A stretch of 33,671 bases of DNA from Erysipelotrichaceae bacterium (GTDB lineage Bacteria > Bacillota_I > Bacilli_A > Erysipelotrichales > Coprobacillaceae), in assembly GCA_021201315.1 (NCBI GenBank), contig JAJQFG010000126.1, forward strand, positions 1 to 33,671. The letters run 5' to 3'. Both the position numbers and the translations under genes were made by a program. The notes beneath the pieces are model-generated. The model was not told the origin of the DNA. It was given only the letters and a program-made list of their open reading frames with translations, and ran no database searches. This document shows, piece by piece, positions 16,668 to 25,753 of this stretch (its first letter is position 1; each line of letters begins with the position of its first letter).

Positions 16668-19600
16668 ATGTTTGAAAATGATAATACTTTAATGATCAAA
16701 GCATTAAACGATATGCTAGAACGAAACTATGATAAAGCCGAAAAAAGATTCAAAAAACTTGCCAGAAAGAATAATGCTCAAGCATTATATTGGTTAGGAG
16801 AAATCTATGTCAGTAAAGATTATCGTTATTATAATGCAGTTCAAGCTTTAGCTTATTATGAACGATCAGCTAATTTAGGTTATGTTTTAGCTATGAGTAA
16901 AGCAGGTAATTTGTATTTTAATAATGATTATCAAAAAGCTATTTATTATTATCAAATGGGTGCTAATAATAATGATACTTATTGCTTAAATAAAATGGGT
17001 TATAGTACTGCTAATTTTAATGGTGATACTCATGATTATGCAAAGGCTATTCAATATTTTGAAGCTACTTTAAATGATAATAATGAAGATAACAGTAAAA
17101 TAGTTGCTGATAGTGCTAATGTATTAGGTCAAATGTATTGGAATGGTATAGGTGTTGATAAAAATCAAGCTAAAGCTTTTCAATACTTTGAAAAAGCAGC
17201 TCAATTAAAAAATAGTAAAGCATTATTTATGATAGGGACATTTTATCATTATGGTACATTTAAAGATAAAGATCTTACTAAAGCAATTCAATACTATCAG
17301 GGAGCTTATCATCTAGGTTATATACAAGCAGGAATTGAATTAGTTAGAATATATGTTGAAGATCTTGATGATATAACTAAAGCCAAGGAATTGATAGATA
17401 AGTTATGTGATGAAGAGACATTAGCAGATGATGAAGTATTACAAATAAAGTATTATTTAGCAAGGGTGTCACCAAAGGAAGTAGCCGTAGAAGCCTATTT
17501 TGAAATTGTAAGTGAATTAGCAAATAGACTAGATAAACTATCAAATGATGAAGTTTTTTATTATGCTAATAGCTGTTATGAACTTGGCAATATCTTTATT
17601 GAAAACGATATGAAGAATGCTATTATGTCTTATGAAATGGCGGCCCGTGTTGGTCATGAAGAATCATTAGATGTTCTTACAAGACTTTATCAACAAGGTC
17701 AATATGATAATAAGTTAGGGCTTATTAAAAATATCCAAAAAGAATCTAATGATATACATTATGAAGGTAATGATGATCAACAAGCTAATCAATATTATTT
17801 AGAAGCTTTAAAACATCCTGATAAGTTAAGTGATGATGATTTAAGTGATATTTATTGCAAGCTAGGATTGAATTATTTGGCTGGTAAAGGTATTGAACAA
17901 GATGAGAGTAAAGCTATTGAAATGCTAAAAGAATCAGTAAATCTTAGAAATAATTATGCAATGTATATGTTAGGCTTATGGTATGAAGTTAAAAAAGAAT
18001 ATGAACTGGCTAATTTATATTTTGCTCAAGCAATCATGGAAATCAATAATGATCATAATCTATTAACTGATAAAGATAAAGCCGATCTTTATTTTAATAG
18101 AGGTTATAATTATGAATATGGCAATGGTGTCGAAGCTAATGTTAATAAAGCCTTAGATTATTTACTAGAGGCTGCACATCTTCATCATAATCATGCCATG
18201 TGTATTTTAGCAAGTGATTTAGAAACTGCTGATATGTTTGATAAAGCCAATCAATGGTATATCAAAGCTATTGGTGAAATAGATAATGGTAATAATCGTC
18301 TTGATGATAAACAAATAGGTATGGTCTATACCAATTTAGCTATCAATTATATATTAGGTAGAGGTATTGAAAAGAATATGGCTAAAGCTTATGAATTACT
18401 TAAAAAAGCCCAACCTTATGGTGATGAAGGTGCCTTAAATATTCTTAATGATTATTTTGATGAAAATGGAAACTATTTAGGATACGAAGAAGATAGTGAA
18501 GAAACAGTTAGAGAATATGAAAGAAAAGCTCAACGAGGTAATCTAGAAGCCATGGATTATATGGGTGATTATTATAGATGTCATGATGATGAACAACAAG
18601 CTATTTATTGGTATAAAAAATCAGCAGCTAGAAATGATAACTATGCAATGTATCGATTAGGTCTTATGGATTTTGGCAAAGAAAATAGTGAATCTCGTCA
18701 ATGGTTTACTAAAGCTATGCAGGAAATTGATAAAGGCAATAATATGATTAAAAAGGATGAAGATTTAGGTAATTTTTATTCTATATTAGCTATGTATTTT
18801 CATCAGGCGGCCACTTCAGGTGATGATAGAAATAAAAAATGGACAGTAGAATACTATACAAAATCTGCTAACTTGAATAATGCAGCAGCTATGAATAGTT
18901 TAGGTGAACTATACTTTAAAGGTGACTGTGTAGCTCAAAATTATAATACTGCTGTTAATTGGTTTCAAAAAGCTGCAAATAAAGGAAATATCGATGCTAT
19001 TAGTCATTTAGGATATTGTTATAGATGTGGCTTAGGGGTTAACTATGATTATCAAAAAGCTTATGAATTATTTAAGCAAGCTATTGATAAAGGTGATACT
19101 TATAGTATGATTCAAATGGGCTTTATGTATGAATTTGGTCAATATGTTGAAAAAAGTACAAAGGAAGCCAATCAATGGTATATCAAAGCAATAGATGCTA
19201 TTGATAAAGATGAGAATCTATCCTTTTTGATTGATTATGAGACTTTAGGCTATTTATATAATAATTTAGGTTATAATTACTACGCTGGTGATGGTATTGA
19301 AAAAGATGATGATAAAGCCTTTCAATTATTGAAAAAATCAGCTCATGTTTATAATAATGAGTATGGTATGACAAATCTTGCTCAAATGTATCTAGATGCT
19401 GATCATATACTACCTGATACTGTAGATTACAATCTTGCAGCATATAGTATGGCTAATGATTATTTATATCCTAATCATAAAACAGCCTTTGAGTTATTAG
19501 AAAAAGCTGATAAGAAGGGATATATATATGCTACTAACCTTTTGGGTTATTATTATCGCAATGGAAAGTTTTGTATGCAAAATTATAAGAAGGCTTTTGA

Positions 19601-19718
19601 ATATTTTGAAAAATCAGCTAAAAATAATAATGCCTATGGTATGTATTCATTAGGCCTCATGTATGATTTTGGTGAATATAAGGAAAAAATTCTTCCATTG
19701 CTAATAATTGGTATATGA
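16668..19718 (+). CDS. Giant Sel1-repeat protein, N-terminal part (gene split by frameshift)
   Basis: 1016 residues made almost wholly of Sel1-type tetratricopeptide-like helical pairs (about 36 residues each, pattern A-x-x-x-LG-x-x-Y-x-x-G-x-x-V-x-x-D-Y-x-K-A-x-x-x-Y/W), a scaffold for protein-protein binding. No signal peptide, membrane segment or enzymatic domain is visible, so it is probably cytosolic. The first 300 or so residues are more diverged and parallel the start of the second Sel1 gene (MFENDNTL here, MFESDETL there). The last 9 residues are off-frame: at an A6 run (19684-19689) the frame is lost and stops at 19716; one more A would join it to the next frame, giving about 1620 residues. 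Start: ATG 16668, 7 bases after GGGGAG. The partner or process is unknown. Confidence 0.85.
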   Translation: MFENDNTLMIKALNDMLERNYDKAEKRFKKLARKNNAQALYWLGEIYVSKDYRYYNAVQALAYYERSANLGYVLAMSKAGNLYFNNDYQKAIYYYQMGANNNDTYCLNKMGYSTANFNGDTHDYAKAIQYFEATLNDNNEDNSKIVADSANVLGQMYWNGIGVDKNQAKAFQYFEKAAQLKNSKALFMIGTFYHYGTFKDKDLTKAIQYYQGAYHLGYIQAGIELVRIYVEDLDDITKAKELIDKLCDEETLADDEVLQIKYYLARVSPKEVAVEAYFEIVSELANRLDKLSNDEVFYYANSCYELGNIFIENDMKNAIMSYEMAARVGHEESLDVLTRLYQQGQYDNKLGLIKNIQKESNDIHYEGNDDQQANQYYLEALKHPDKLSDDDLSDIYCKLGLNYLAGKGIEQDESKAIEMLKESVNLRNNYAMYMLGLWYEVKKEYELANLYFAQAIMEINNDHNLLTDKDKADLYFNRGYNYEYGNGVEANVNKALDYLLEAAHLHHNHAMCILASDLETADMFDKANQWYIKAIGEIDNGNNRLDDKQIGMVYTNLAINYILGRGIEKNMAKAYELLKKAQPYGDEGALNILNDYFDENGNYLGYEEDSEETVREYERKAQRGNLEAMDYMGDYYRCHDDEQQAIYWYKKSAARNDNYAMYRLGLMDFGKENSESRQWFTKAMQEIDKGNNMIKKDEDLGNFYSILAMYFHQAATSGDDRNKKWTVEYYTKSANLNNAAAMNSLGELYFKGDCVAQNYNTAVNWFQKAANKGNIDAISHLGYCYRCGLGVNYDYQKAYELFKQAIDKGDTYSMIQMGFMYEFGQYVEKSTKEANQWYIKAIDAIDKDENLSFLIDYETLGYLYNNLGYNYYAGDGIEKDDDKAFQLLKKSAHVYNNEYGMTNLAQMYLDADHILPDTVDYNLAAYSMANDYLYPNHKTAFELLEKADKKGYIYATNLLGYYYRNGKFCMQNYKKAFEYFEKSAKNNNAYGMYSLGLMYDFGEYKEKILPLLIIGI
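19682..19718 (+). other. Single-base frameshift window in the first Sel1 gene
   Basis: The upstream frame reads GAA AAA ATT and ends at TGA 19716; the downstream frame is open back to 19682, where a TAA lies just before it. Reading -1 in the A6 run (19684-19689) yields KEKNSSIANNWYMKA, which aligns without gaps to the equivalent loop of the second gene (HRNDQMATFWYLNA). The lesion is therefore one missing A, a slippage site, or an assembly error. Confidence 0.85.
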
Positions 19719-21529
19719 AAGCTATAGAAAAAGTAGAAAAAGGTGATCACAACTTAAGTGATGTTGATTTAGGTATTTTATATAATAATTTAGGTAATAA
19801 TTATCGTCTTGGTGATGGTGTTGGACAAAATTATAATAGAGCTTTAGAATTACTTACAAAAGCAGTTCAATATGATAAAAAATATGCATCTCGTAATTTA
19901 GGTCATATGTATTACTATGGTCAAGGTGTTAGTATTGATTATGATAAAGCCATGGAACTTTATGAACAATCTGCCAATGCAGGAAATGTTAATGCTATGA
20001 GTGATATGGGTTATTATTATAAATGGGGTGAACATGTTCAACAAGATTATCAAAAAGCATATTATTGGTTTGAACAGGCAGCAAATCAAAAAGATAATTA
20101 TGCTATGTTACAATTAGGTTTTCTTTATGAATATGGTAAAGGTGTTGAAAAAAGTGACGAAAAAGCGAATGAATGGTACTTGAAAGCTGTACAGGAAATT
20201 AATAATGATAATAATCAACTTAGTGATGAACAGCTAGGTACTTTATATAATAATCTTGGTAATAATTATCGTAATGGTACAGGAATTAAACAAAATTATG
20301 AGAATGCCTTATTCTTATTGAATGAGGCTATGGAATATAATAAAGAATATGCTGCTAGAAATTTAGGCCATATGTATTATTATGGACAAGGTGTTGAAAT
20401 AGACTATGCTAAAGCTTTTGAACTTTATGAAGAAGCAGCAAATGCTGGTAATACTACTGCTATGAATGATTTAGGCTTTTATTATAAAACAGGAAAAAAT
20501 GTTAAAAAAGATTATGCAAAAGCATTAGAATGGTTTGAAAAATCAGCTTATGAAGGTAGTGCTTATGGTATGTATCAATTAGGGCAAATGTATAACTATG
20601 GTAATGGTGTACCAAAAGATCATGTAATAGCTAATGAATGGTATGGTAAAGCTATTGAAATAGCAGAAAGCAAACACGAAAATATAGGTGAAATCAATTT
20701 AGGCCTTTTATATGGTAATTTAGGAGTTAATTATAGACTTGGCAATGGTGTAGAAAAAAATTATACAAAAGCTTTTGAATTATTATCAAAGTCAGTTGAT
20801 TATGGTAGTGCTTATGGTATGCGTCAATTAGGTTTAATGTATTTTAAAGGTCAAGGTGTTGAAATAAATTATGCTAAAGCATTTGAACTCTATGAACAAG
20901 CAGCCAATAAAGGAAATACATCTGCTATGAATGATTTAGGTTTCTATCTAAAAAAAGGTCAGCATATAGAAAAAGACTTACAAAAAGCATTTGAATGGTT
21001 TAGTAAGTCAGCTAAGTTAAACTCTACTTATGCTATGTTCCAATTAGGAATGATGTATGGTTCTGGTCAGTATGTCGAAAAAGATTATCAACAATCCAAT
21101 AGTTATTATCAAAAAGCCATTGATAATCTTTCTCAAAATAATGATATGGGTGGTAAAACTAATATGGGTATTTTATATAAAAATTTGGCCTTACATTATT
21201 ATGAGGGAAAAGGTACTACTCAAAATCATCAGAAAGCTTATGAATTATTCTTAAAAGCAGAAAACTATGGAAATAGTGAAGCTATGTATCATTTGGGATT
21301 AATGTATAATAATGGAGAATATGTTGAAAAAGATCCGTATAAAGCTATCACATATTTTGAAGAAGCAGCTAATAAAGGACAGAAGAATTCTTTAATTATT
21401 ATGGGTAAAGCCTATGAAAATGAATTGTTTGTACCAATGGATCTTGACAAGGCTTTAAGCTATTATAAGCAAGCTGCTGATAAAGGTTTTATGAGTGAAG
21501 AATATGAACGATTAAAGGGGAAGATGTGA
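19715..21529 (+). CDS. Giant Sel1-repeat protein, C-terminal part (downstream of frameshift)
   Basis: 604 codons continuing the preceding Sel1 protein after the frameshift. The first ATG lies in the middle of a repeat (WYMKAIEKVEKG), overlaps the upstream stop as ATGA and has no ribosome site, so it is unlikely to be an original gene start; coupled re-initiation might still make it. The sequence consists of regular Sel1 repeats grouped in units of exactly 155 residues, each starting with LY-x-NLG-x-NYR (codons at 19778, 20243, 20708 and 21173). The final residues lack special features. It ends 6 bases before the second Sel1 gene. If the frameshift is real, this piece may be untranslated or may serve as a separate repeat protein. 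Confidence 0.8.
   Translation: MKAIEKVEKGDHNLSDVDLGILYNNLGNNYRLGDGVGQNYNRALELLTKAVQYDKKYASRNLGHMYYYGQGVSIDYDKAMELYEQSANAGNVNAMSDMGYYYKWGEHVQQDYQKAYYWFEQAANQKDNYAMLQLGFLYEYGKGVEKSDEKANEWYLKAVQEINNDNNQLSDEQLGTLYNNLGNNYRNGTGIKQNYENALFLLNEAMEYNKEYAARNLGHMYYYGQGVEIDYAKAFELYEEAANAGNTTAMNDLGFYYKTGKNVKKDYAKALEWFEKSAYEGSAYGMYQLGQMYNYGNGVPKDHVIANEWYGKAIEIAESKHENIGEINLGLLYGNLGVNYRLGNGVEKNYTKAFELLSKSVDYGSAYGMRQLGLMYFKGQGVEINYAKAFELYEQAANKGNTSAMNDLGFYLKKGQHIEKDLQKAFEWFSKSAKLNSTYAMFQLGMMYGSGQYVEKDYQQSNSYYQKAIDNLSQNNDMGGKTNMGILYKNLALHYYEGKGTTQNHQKAYELFLKAENYGNSEAMYHLGLMYNNGEYVEKDPYKAITYFEEAANKGQKNSLIIMGKAYENELFVPMDLDKALSYYKQAADKGFMSEEYERLKGKM
19778..21172 (+). repeat. Three 465-bp higher-order Sel1 units
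   Basis: The LY-x-NLG anchor codon recurs at 19778, 20243, 20708 and 21173, precisely 465 bp apart each time. Each unit holds three 36-residue Sel1 repeats plus a 47-residue section containing a spacer rich in Asn, Asp and Glu. Units are clearly similar at protein level and partly at DNA level. Confidence 0.85.
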
Positions 21530-21535
21530 TTCAAT

Positions 21536-24500
21536 ATGTTTGAAAGTGATGAGACTTTACTTAACAAGGCTAGAAATGAAATATATAATGGTCGTTACAA
21601 TTCGGCTGAAAAGAAACTGTTAAAGCTTATCAATAAGAAATACAAAGCAGCTTATTATTTATTAGGTGATTTATATGAACGTCAAAATTTACTATCACAA
21701 GCAGTTAAATATTATCAATTTGCAGCTAATGATGGCAATATAGATGCTATGATTAAAGTAGCCGATTTATGTGCTGATAAGCATAATCCTAGTTATAATT
21801 ATCAAAAAGCGATACTTTATTACGAAATGGGTGCAGAAAATGATAATGCATATTGTTTATATCAATTAGGCATTATGGCTGCTAATTTTGAGGGCAAAAC
21901 ACACCATTATCAAAAAGCTATCACTTATTTAGAAAAAGCTTTGAACAATGATTATTCATCTATTAATGATATCGCTTATATACTCGCAAAATGTTATCGA
22001 GCTGAAAATCAAGATATCGATACAGCTTTATCATGGTATGAAGATGCCTATAAAGCAGGCAATATGGAAGCTGGTTATGAATTGGCACAGTGGTATGAAG
22101 AACTTCATGAAATCGATAAAGCAAAACAAATATATCAGGATATACTTATTTATACCAATGATATAAAAATACAAATAAAACTTGCCAAAATCTCAAAACA
22201 ACAAAACATAAAAAGAGATGCTATTTTCTATTATCAACAAATCATCAATGATTTAGAATCTAAAACATCATTAAATAATGAAGAAAATCAAATCTATCAA
22301 ACAAGTCTATATGAACTTGGAAACCTTTATTATGCTAATGAACAAGTCATCAACATATATACAGCATCTGTTTCTTATGACGATTATCCAGAAAATAATG
22401 ATAATGAAAAAGCCATAGCATTTTATGAAAAAGCAGGCCAATTAGGACATGATGAATCATTACAAAAATTAACACAACTCTATCAAATTGGAAAATACAA
22501 TGATCCATTAGGATTAGTTAACCAAAAAACATTGGTTGAAGAACCAATAAAAGAAGAACCTCAACAATCCAAAGATGGAGCATCATTATATAATATGGGT
22601 ATGATGTATTATGATAAGAAAGATTATGAAACTGCCTTTAAATGGTTTAAAAAATCAGCAGAAAATGATTATACTTATGGTATGTTTCAGTTAGGACTCA
22701 TGTATGATTTTGGTGAAGGCGTTCATAGAAATGATCAAATGGCAACATTTTGGTATTTAAATGCTTATATGCAGGTAACTGTTGATGGTGATTTGAATAA
22801 TAATGATTTAGCGGTTCTTTATAATAATTTAGGTAATAATTATTTACATGGAAGAGGCATTGAAAAGGATTATAAAAAAGCTTTTGATTTATTAAATAAG
22901 GCTCTTGTATATGATAAAAAATATGCATCTAGAAATTTAGCTGAAATGTATTATTATGGTTATGAAGTTTCATTGGATTATCAAAAAGCTTATCAATTAT
23001 ATGAACAGAGTTCTAATGCTGGAAATATTAGTTCAACACTTGATTTAGCATTAATGCATGAATTTGGAAGAGGTGTTCCTAAAAGTTATACAAAAGCGAA
23101 TAGTTTTTATCTTCAAATTATTGAAGAACTAAAGAAAGGAAACATTGATATTTCAGATTACAATTTAGGTATTCTATATAATAATTTAGGCAATAATTAT
23201 CGTAGAGGTCATGGTATAGAACAGGACTATCAAAAAGCTTATGAGTTATTAAGTAAAGCTTTAGAATATGATAAAGAATATGCAGCTAGAAATTTAGGCC
23301 GTATGTATTTTTATGGTGAATGGGTTGAGAAAGATTATACAAAAGCCATTCAATTATATGAACAAAGTGCTTATGCTGGTAATGTTTATTCTATGGATGA
23401 TATGGGTTATTATTATAGACATGGTAAATATGTTGATAAAGATTATCATAAAGCTTATGAATGGTTCAAAAAATCAGCAGATTTGAATGATAATTATGGT
23501 ATGTATCAGTTAGGATTAATGTATGATTTTGGCGAAGGTGTTAAGCAAAATGGTCAACAAGCCAGTTTTTGGTATATTAAAGCTTATGAACAAATTCTAA
23601 ATAATAATAACTATATTAGTGATAATGGGCTAGGCACTTTATATAATAATTTAGGTAATAATTATCGTAATGGTGCTGGTGTTGAAGTAGATTATCAAAA
23701 AGCTTATGAATTATTAAATAAAGCCTTAGAGTATGATAAAGAATATGCAGCTAGAAACTTAGGCCATATGTATTTGTATGGTCAAGGTGTAGAAGTTGAT
23801 TATAATAAGGCTTTTGAATTATATGAACAAGCAGCTGTTGCTGGAAATGTTAATGCTATGGATGATATTGGTTTTTATTATAAGATAGGTAAATATGCTG
23901 ATAAAGATTATCAAAAAGCATTTTATTGGTTTGAAAAGGCAGCAGCTCAAAATGATACTTATGCGATATATCAATTAGGTCTGATGCATGATTATGGTCA
24001 ATATGTTGCAAAAAACTATACTAAAGCTAATGAATGTTATACAAAAGCTATTCAACAAGTCGAAACGAATCATGAAACGATTGGTGGAAATACCAATTTA
24101 GGTCTTTTATATGGCAACTTAGGTGCTAATTATCGTCTTGGCTATGGTGTAGAAAAGAATTATACTAAAGCTTTTGAATTATTATCAAAAGCTGTTCAAT
24201 ATGGTCATGTTAACAGTATGCGTAATTTAGGTCTAATGTATTTTTATGGTCAAGGCATCAATATAGATTATACCAAAGCATTTGAACTATATGAAAAGGC
24301 GGCTAATCAAGGAAATATCAATGCTATGAATGATATGGGTTATTATCATAAGATTGGTAAATATATAGAAAAAGACTATGATAAAGCATTTTACTGGTTT
24401 AAGCAAGCTGCTTCTAAAAATGATGCTTATGCCTTATTTCAATTAGGTACGATGTATGATTTTGGTTATGGTGTCAATGAAGATTATAAAAAGGCTAGTG

Positions 24501-24817
24501 AATGGTATCTTAAAGCTGTAGCACTTGTTGAAAAAGATGATTCTATTATGAAAAATAATAGAAGTTCTCTTTATAACAATTTAGGTAATATTTATCGTAA
24601 TGGAGTGGACGTACCACAAGATTATCAAAAAGCTTATGAATTATTTATAAAAGCTGAAAGTTATGATAGTATGTATGCTATGTATAATCTAGGTTTAATG
24701 TATAAAAACGGAGAATATGTTGCACAAGACTATACAAAAGCTTGTTATTACTTTAAAAAAGCTGCTCAAAAAGGACATAAAGCAGCTACAACTGAATTAG
24801 GTAAACTAACATTATAA
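21536..24817 (+). CDS. Second giant Sel1-repeat protein
   Basis: 1093 residues of Sel1-type repeats, a paralogue of the preceding gene: same opening (MFESDETLLNKARNEIYNGRY), same diverged first 300 residues including an AANFEG segment matching TANFNG in the other copy, then a linker rich in Glu, Lys and Pro (about 325-345) and regular repeats from about residue 350. Repeats fall into the same higher-order units, anchors at 22817, 23174, 23639, 24107 and 24569. No signal peptide, membrane helix or catalytic domain is seen. The ribosome site is GGGGAAG 12 bases upstream, a little distant, with GTGAT closer. It ends in a long hairpin shared with the convergent AbiE genes. Likely a cytosolic scaffold or adaptor; the partner is unknown. 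Tandem duplication with the previous gene is likely. Confidence 0.9.
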   Translation: MFESDETLLNKARNEIYNGRYNSAEKKLLKLINKKYKAAYYLLGDLYERQNLLSQAVKYYQFAANDGNIDAMIKVADLCADKHNPSYNYQKAILYYEMGAENDNAYCLYQLGIMAANFEGKTHHYQKAITYLEKALNNDYSSINDIAYILAKCYRAENQDIDTALSWYEDAYKAGNMEAGYELAQWYEELHEIDKAKQIYQDILIYTNDIKIQIKLAKISKQQNIKRDAIFYYQQIINDLESKTSLNNEENQIYQTSLYELGNLYYANEQVINIYTASVSYDDYPENNDNEKAIAFYEKAGQLGHDESLQKLTQLYQIGKYNDPLGLVNQKTLVEEPIKEEPQQSKDGASLYNMGMMYYDKKDYETAFKWFKKSAENDYTYGMFQLGLMYDFGEGVHRNDQMATFWYLNAYMQVTVDGDLNNNDLAVLYNNLGNNYLHGRGIEKDYKKAFDLLNKALVYDKKYASRNLAEMYYYGYEVSLDYQKAYQLYEQSSNAGNISSTLDLALMHEFGRGVPKSYTKANSFYLQIIEELKKGNIDISDYNLGILYNNLGNNYRRGHGIEQDYQKAYELLSKALEYDKEYAARNLGRMYFYGEWVEKDYTKAIQLYEQSAYAGNVYSMDDMGYYYRHGKYVDKDYHKAYEWFKKSADLNDNYGMYQLGLMYDFGEGVKQNGQQASFWYIKAYEQILNNNNYISDNGLGTLYNNLGNNYRNGAGVEVDYQKAYELLNKALEYDKEYAARNLGHMYLYGQGVEVDYNKAFELYEQAAVAGNVNAMDDIGFYYKIGKYADKDYQKAFYWFEKAAAQNDTYAIYQLGLMHDYGQYVAKNYTKANECYTKAIQQVETNHETIGGNTNLGLLYGNLGANYRLGYGVEKNYTKAFELLSKAVQYGHVNSMRNLGLMYFYGQGINIDYTKAFELYEKAANQGNINAMNDMGYYHKIGKYIEKDYDKAFYWFKQAASKNDAYALFQLGTMYDFGYGVNEDYKKASEWYLKAVALVEKDDSIMKNNRSSLYNNLGNIYRNGVDVPQDYQKAYELFIKAESYDSMYAMYNLGLMYKNGEYVAQDYTKACYYFKKAAQKGHKAATTELGKLTL
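22817..24571 (+). repeat. Higher-order Sel1 units in the second gene
   Basis: Anchor codons at 22817, 23174, 23639, 24107 and 24569 give spacings of 357, 465, 468 and 462 bp. The 357-bp unit equals 465 minus 108, which is exactly one 36-residue Sel1 repeat lost. This indicates in-frame gain and loss of single repeats as well as of whole units. Confidence 0.8.
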
Positions 24818-24845
24818 GAGGTAAGATCAATATCTTACCTCTTAT
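24814..24845. terminator. Shared hairpin between convergent Sel1 and AbiEii genes
   Basis: Perfect 14-bp stem (24814-24827 with 24832-24845) and a CAAT loop. Both stop codons lie in it: TAA 24815-24817 of the Sel1 gene and the minus-strand TAA at 24842-24844 of the toxin gene. Only two bases of T follow in either direction, so it may act mainly as an RNA 3'-end stabiliser or a weak bidirectional terminator. Confidence 0.7.
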
Positions 24846-25753
24846 TGCATATGATTTTTTAAATATACTCTTACTTTATCTAATGAAGGAATAACTTCAT
24901 CATAAGGAATAGGTTTAAAGCATATTTGTAATGTTTTATTGTTATAATCATCTTCATAGTATTTACTAGTTATTATATCATTTAATACATCACTTACAAT
25001 AACATCATCTTTAGACGAAGGACAAATACTTAGTGATTTGCGATCTTCTCTTACTTTTAAAAATAATTCCAATAACTTATCGTTTAATTCAACATGTTTT
25101 AATAACATGTTAATATCATAAATATGTCTAGAATGTGCTTCTTTTCTTTTTGTCATATAATAATCACATAATGCAAAAGTTTTATCGACTAAAGTTCTTT
25201 CTAATGATAACGCTTTAACATTGAAAGGTTGAAGATTATATTTTTCAATAATATCATTTAATCCTTTTTTATAAAGAAAATCATAAATCATGGAATTAAC
25301 ACTTTTAATATTGCTAGGGTAGGCATCAGATTGAAATGCAGTCTCAACAATGAGAGTTGGTTTTATACTGTCTATTGATTCAAAAAATGATGGGTAATCT
25401 ATACGATATCGATTAAATGCTCTTCGACTTTTTGTTTCATCTAGATTTAATAGAGTTAGTTGATGTTTATCAATTACAGATATAATTTCTTTTTTTATAC
25501 GTTTTCTTCGGCCAGTTGTTAATAAACTAAAAGAATAACTTAAATCGATATCTTCGCTAAATCTATCAATGATTTTATAAGCTTTTGATAAACATGTACC
25601 ACCCTTAAATATAAAGTCATTATCTAATGCAATTAAATCTTTTAAAAATAATGTTACATAGTAATCTTTTTCAATTATTTTAGCGTCAATATTGATATCA
25701 GATGCTTCTTGAATAATGTTTAGGAACAATTCATTGTTTTCATATAAATTCAT
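24842..25753 (-). CDS. AbiEii-type nucleotidyltransferase toxin
   Basis: 303-residue protein of the AbiEii/AbiGii nucleotidyltransferase family, the toxin of type IV-like AbiE toxin-antitoxin and abortive-infection systems; characterised members transfer nucleotides to tRNA (known for related MenT enzymes). The fold signature is clear: KGGTCLSKAY (G51-G52-T53, K57) and SEDIDLS with metal-binding D68 and D70, then a basic LERTLVDKTFAL segment containing the conserved lysine, and the later RHIYDI segment. Length is normal and the active site intact, so it should be active. Its ATG, 5-10 bases after an AAGGAG site, overlaps the antitoxin gene by 14 bases, so the pair is co-translated, antitoxin first. 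Phage defence as its role is inference from family. Confidence 0.88.
   Translation of the reverse strand: MNLYENNELFLNIIQEASDINIDAKIIEKDYYVTLFLKDLIALDNDFIFKGGTCLSKAYKIIDRFSEDIDLSYSFSLLTTGRRKRIKKEIISVIDKHQLTLLNLDETKSRRAFNRYRIDYPSFFESIDSIKPTLIVETAFQSDAYPSNIKSVNSMIYDFLYKKGLNDIIEKYNLQPFNVKALSLERTLVDKTFALCDYYMTKRKEAHSRHIYDINMLLKHVELNDKLLELFLKVREDRKSLSICPSSKDDVIVSDVLNDIITSKYYEDDYNNKTLQICFKPIPYDEVIPSLDKVRVYLKNHMQ

Noticed and set aside
19715-21529. Independent third Sel1 gene
   Set aside because: Its ATG has no ribosome site, lies mid-repeat, and its frame joins the upstream gene exactly if one A is added.
22698-22928. Minus-strand frame opposite the second Sel1 gene
   Set aside because: It is an antisense shadow of repeat codons, rich in His and Tyr as expected from the AT-rich repeats; no ribosome site.
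19254-24571. Regular repeats that might suggest a CRISPR array or DNA satellite
   Set aside because: Repeats are coding, in frame, diverged, 108 bp or 465 bp long and lack short identical direct repeats with unique spacers.
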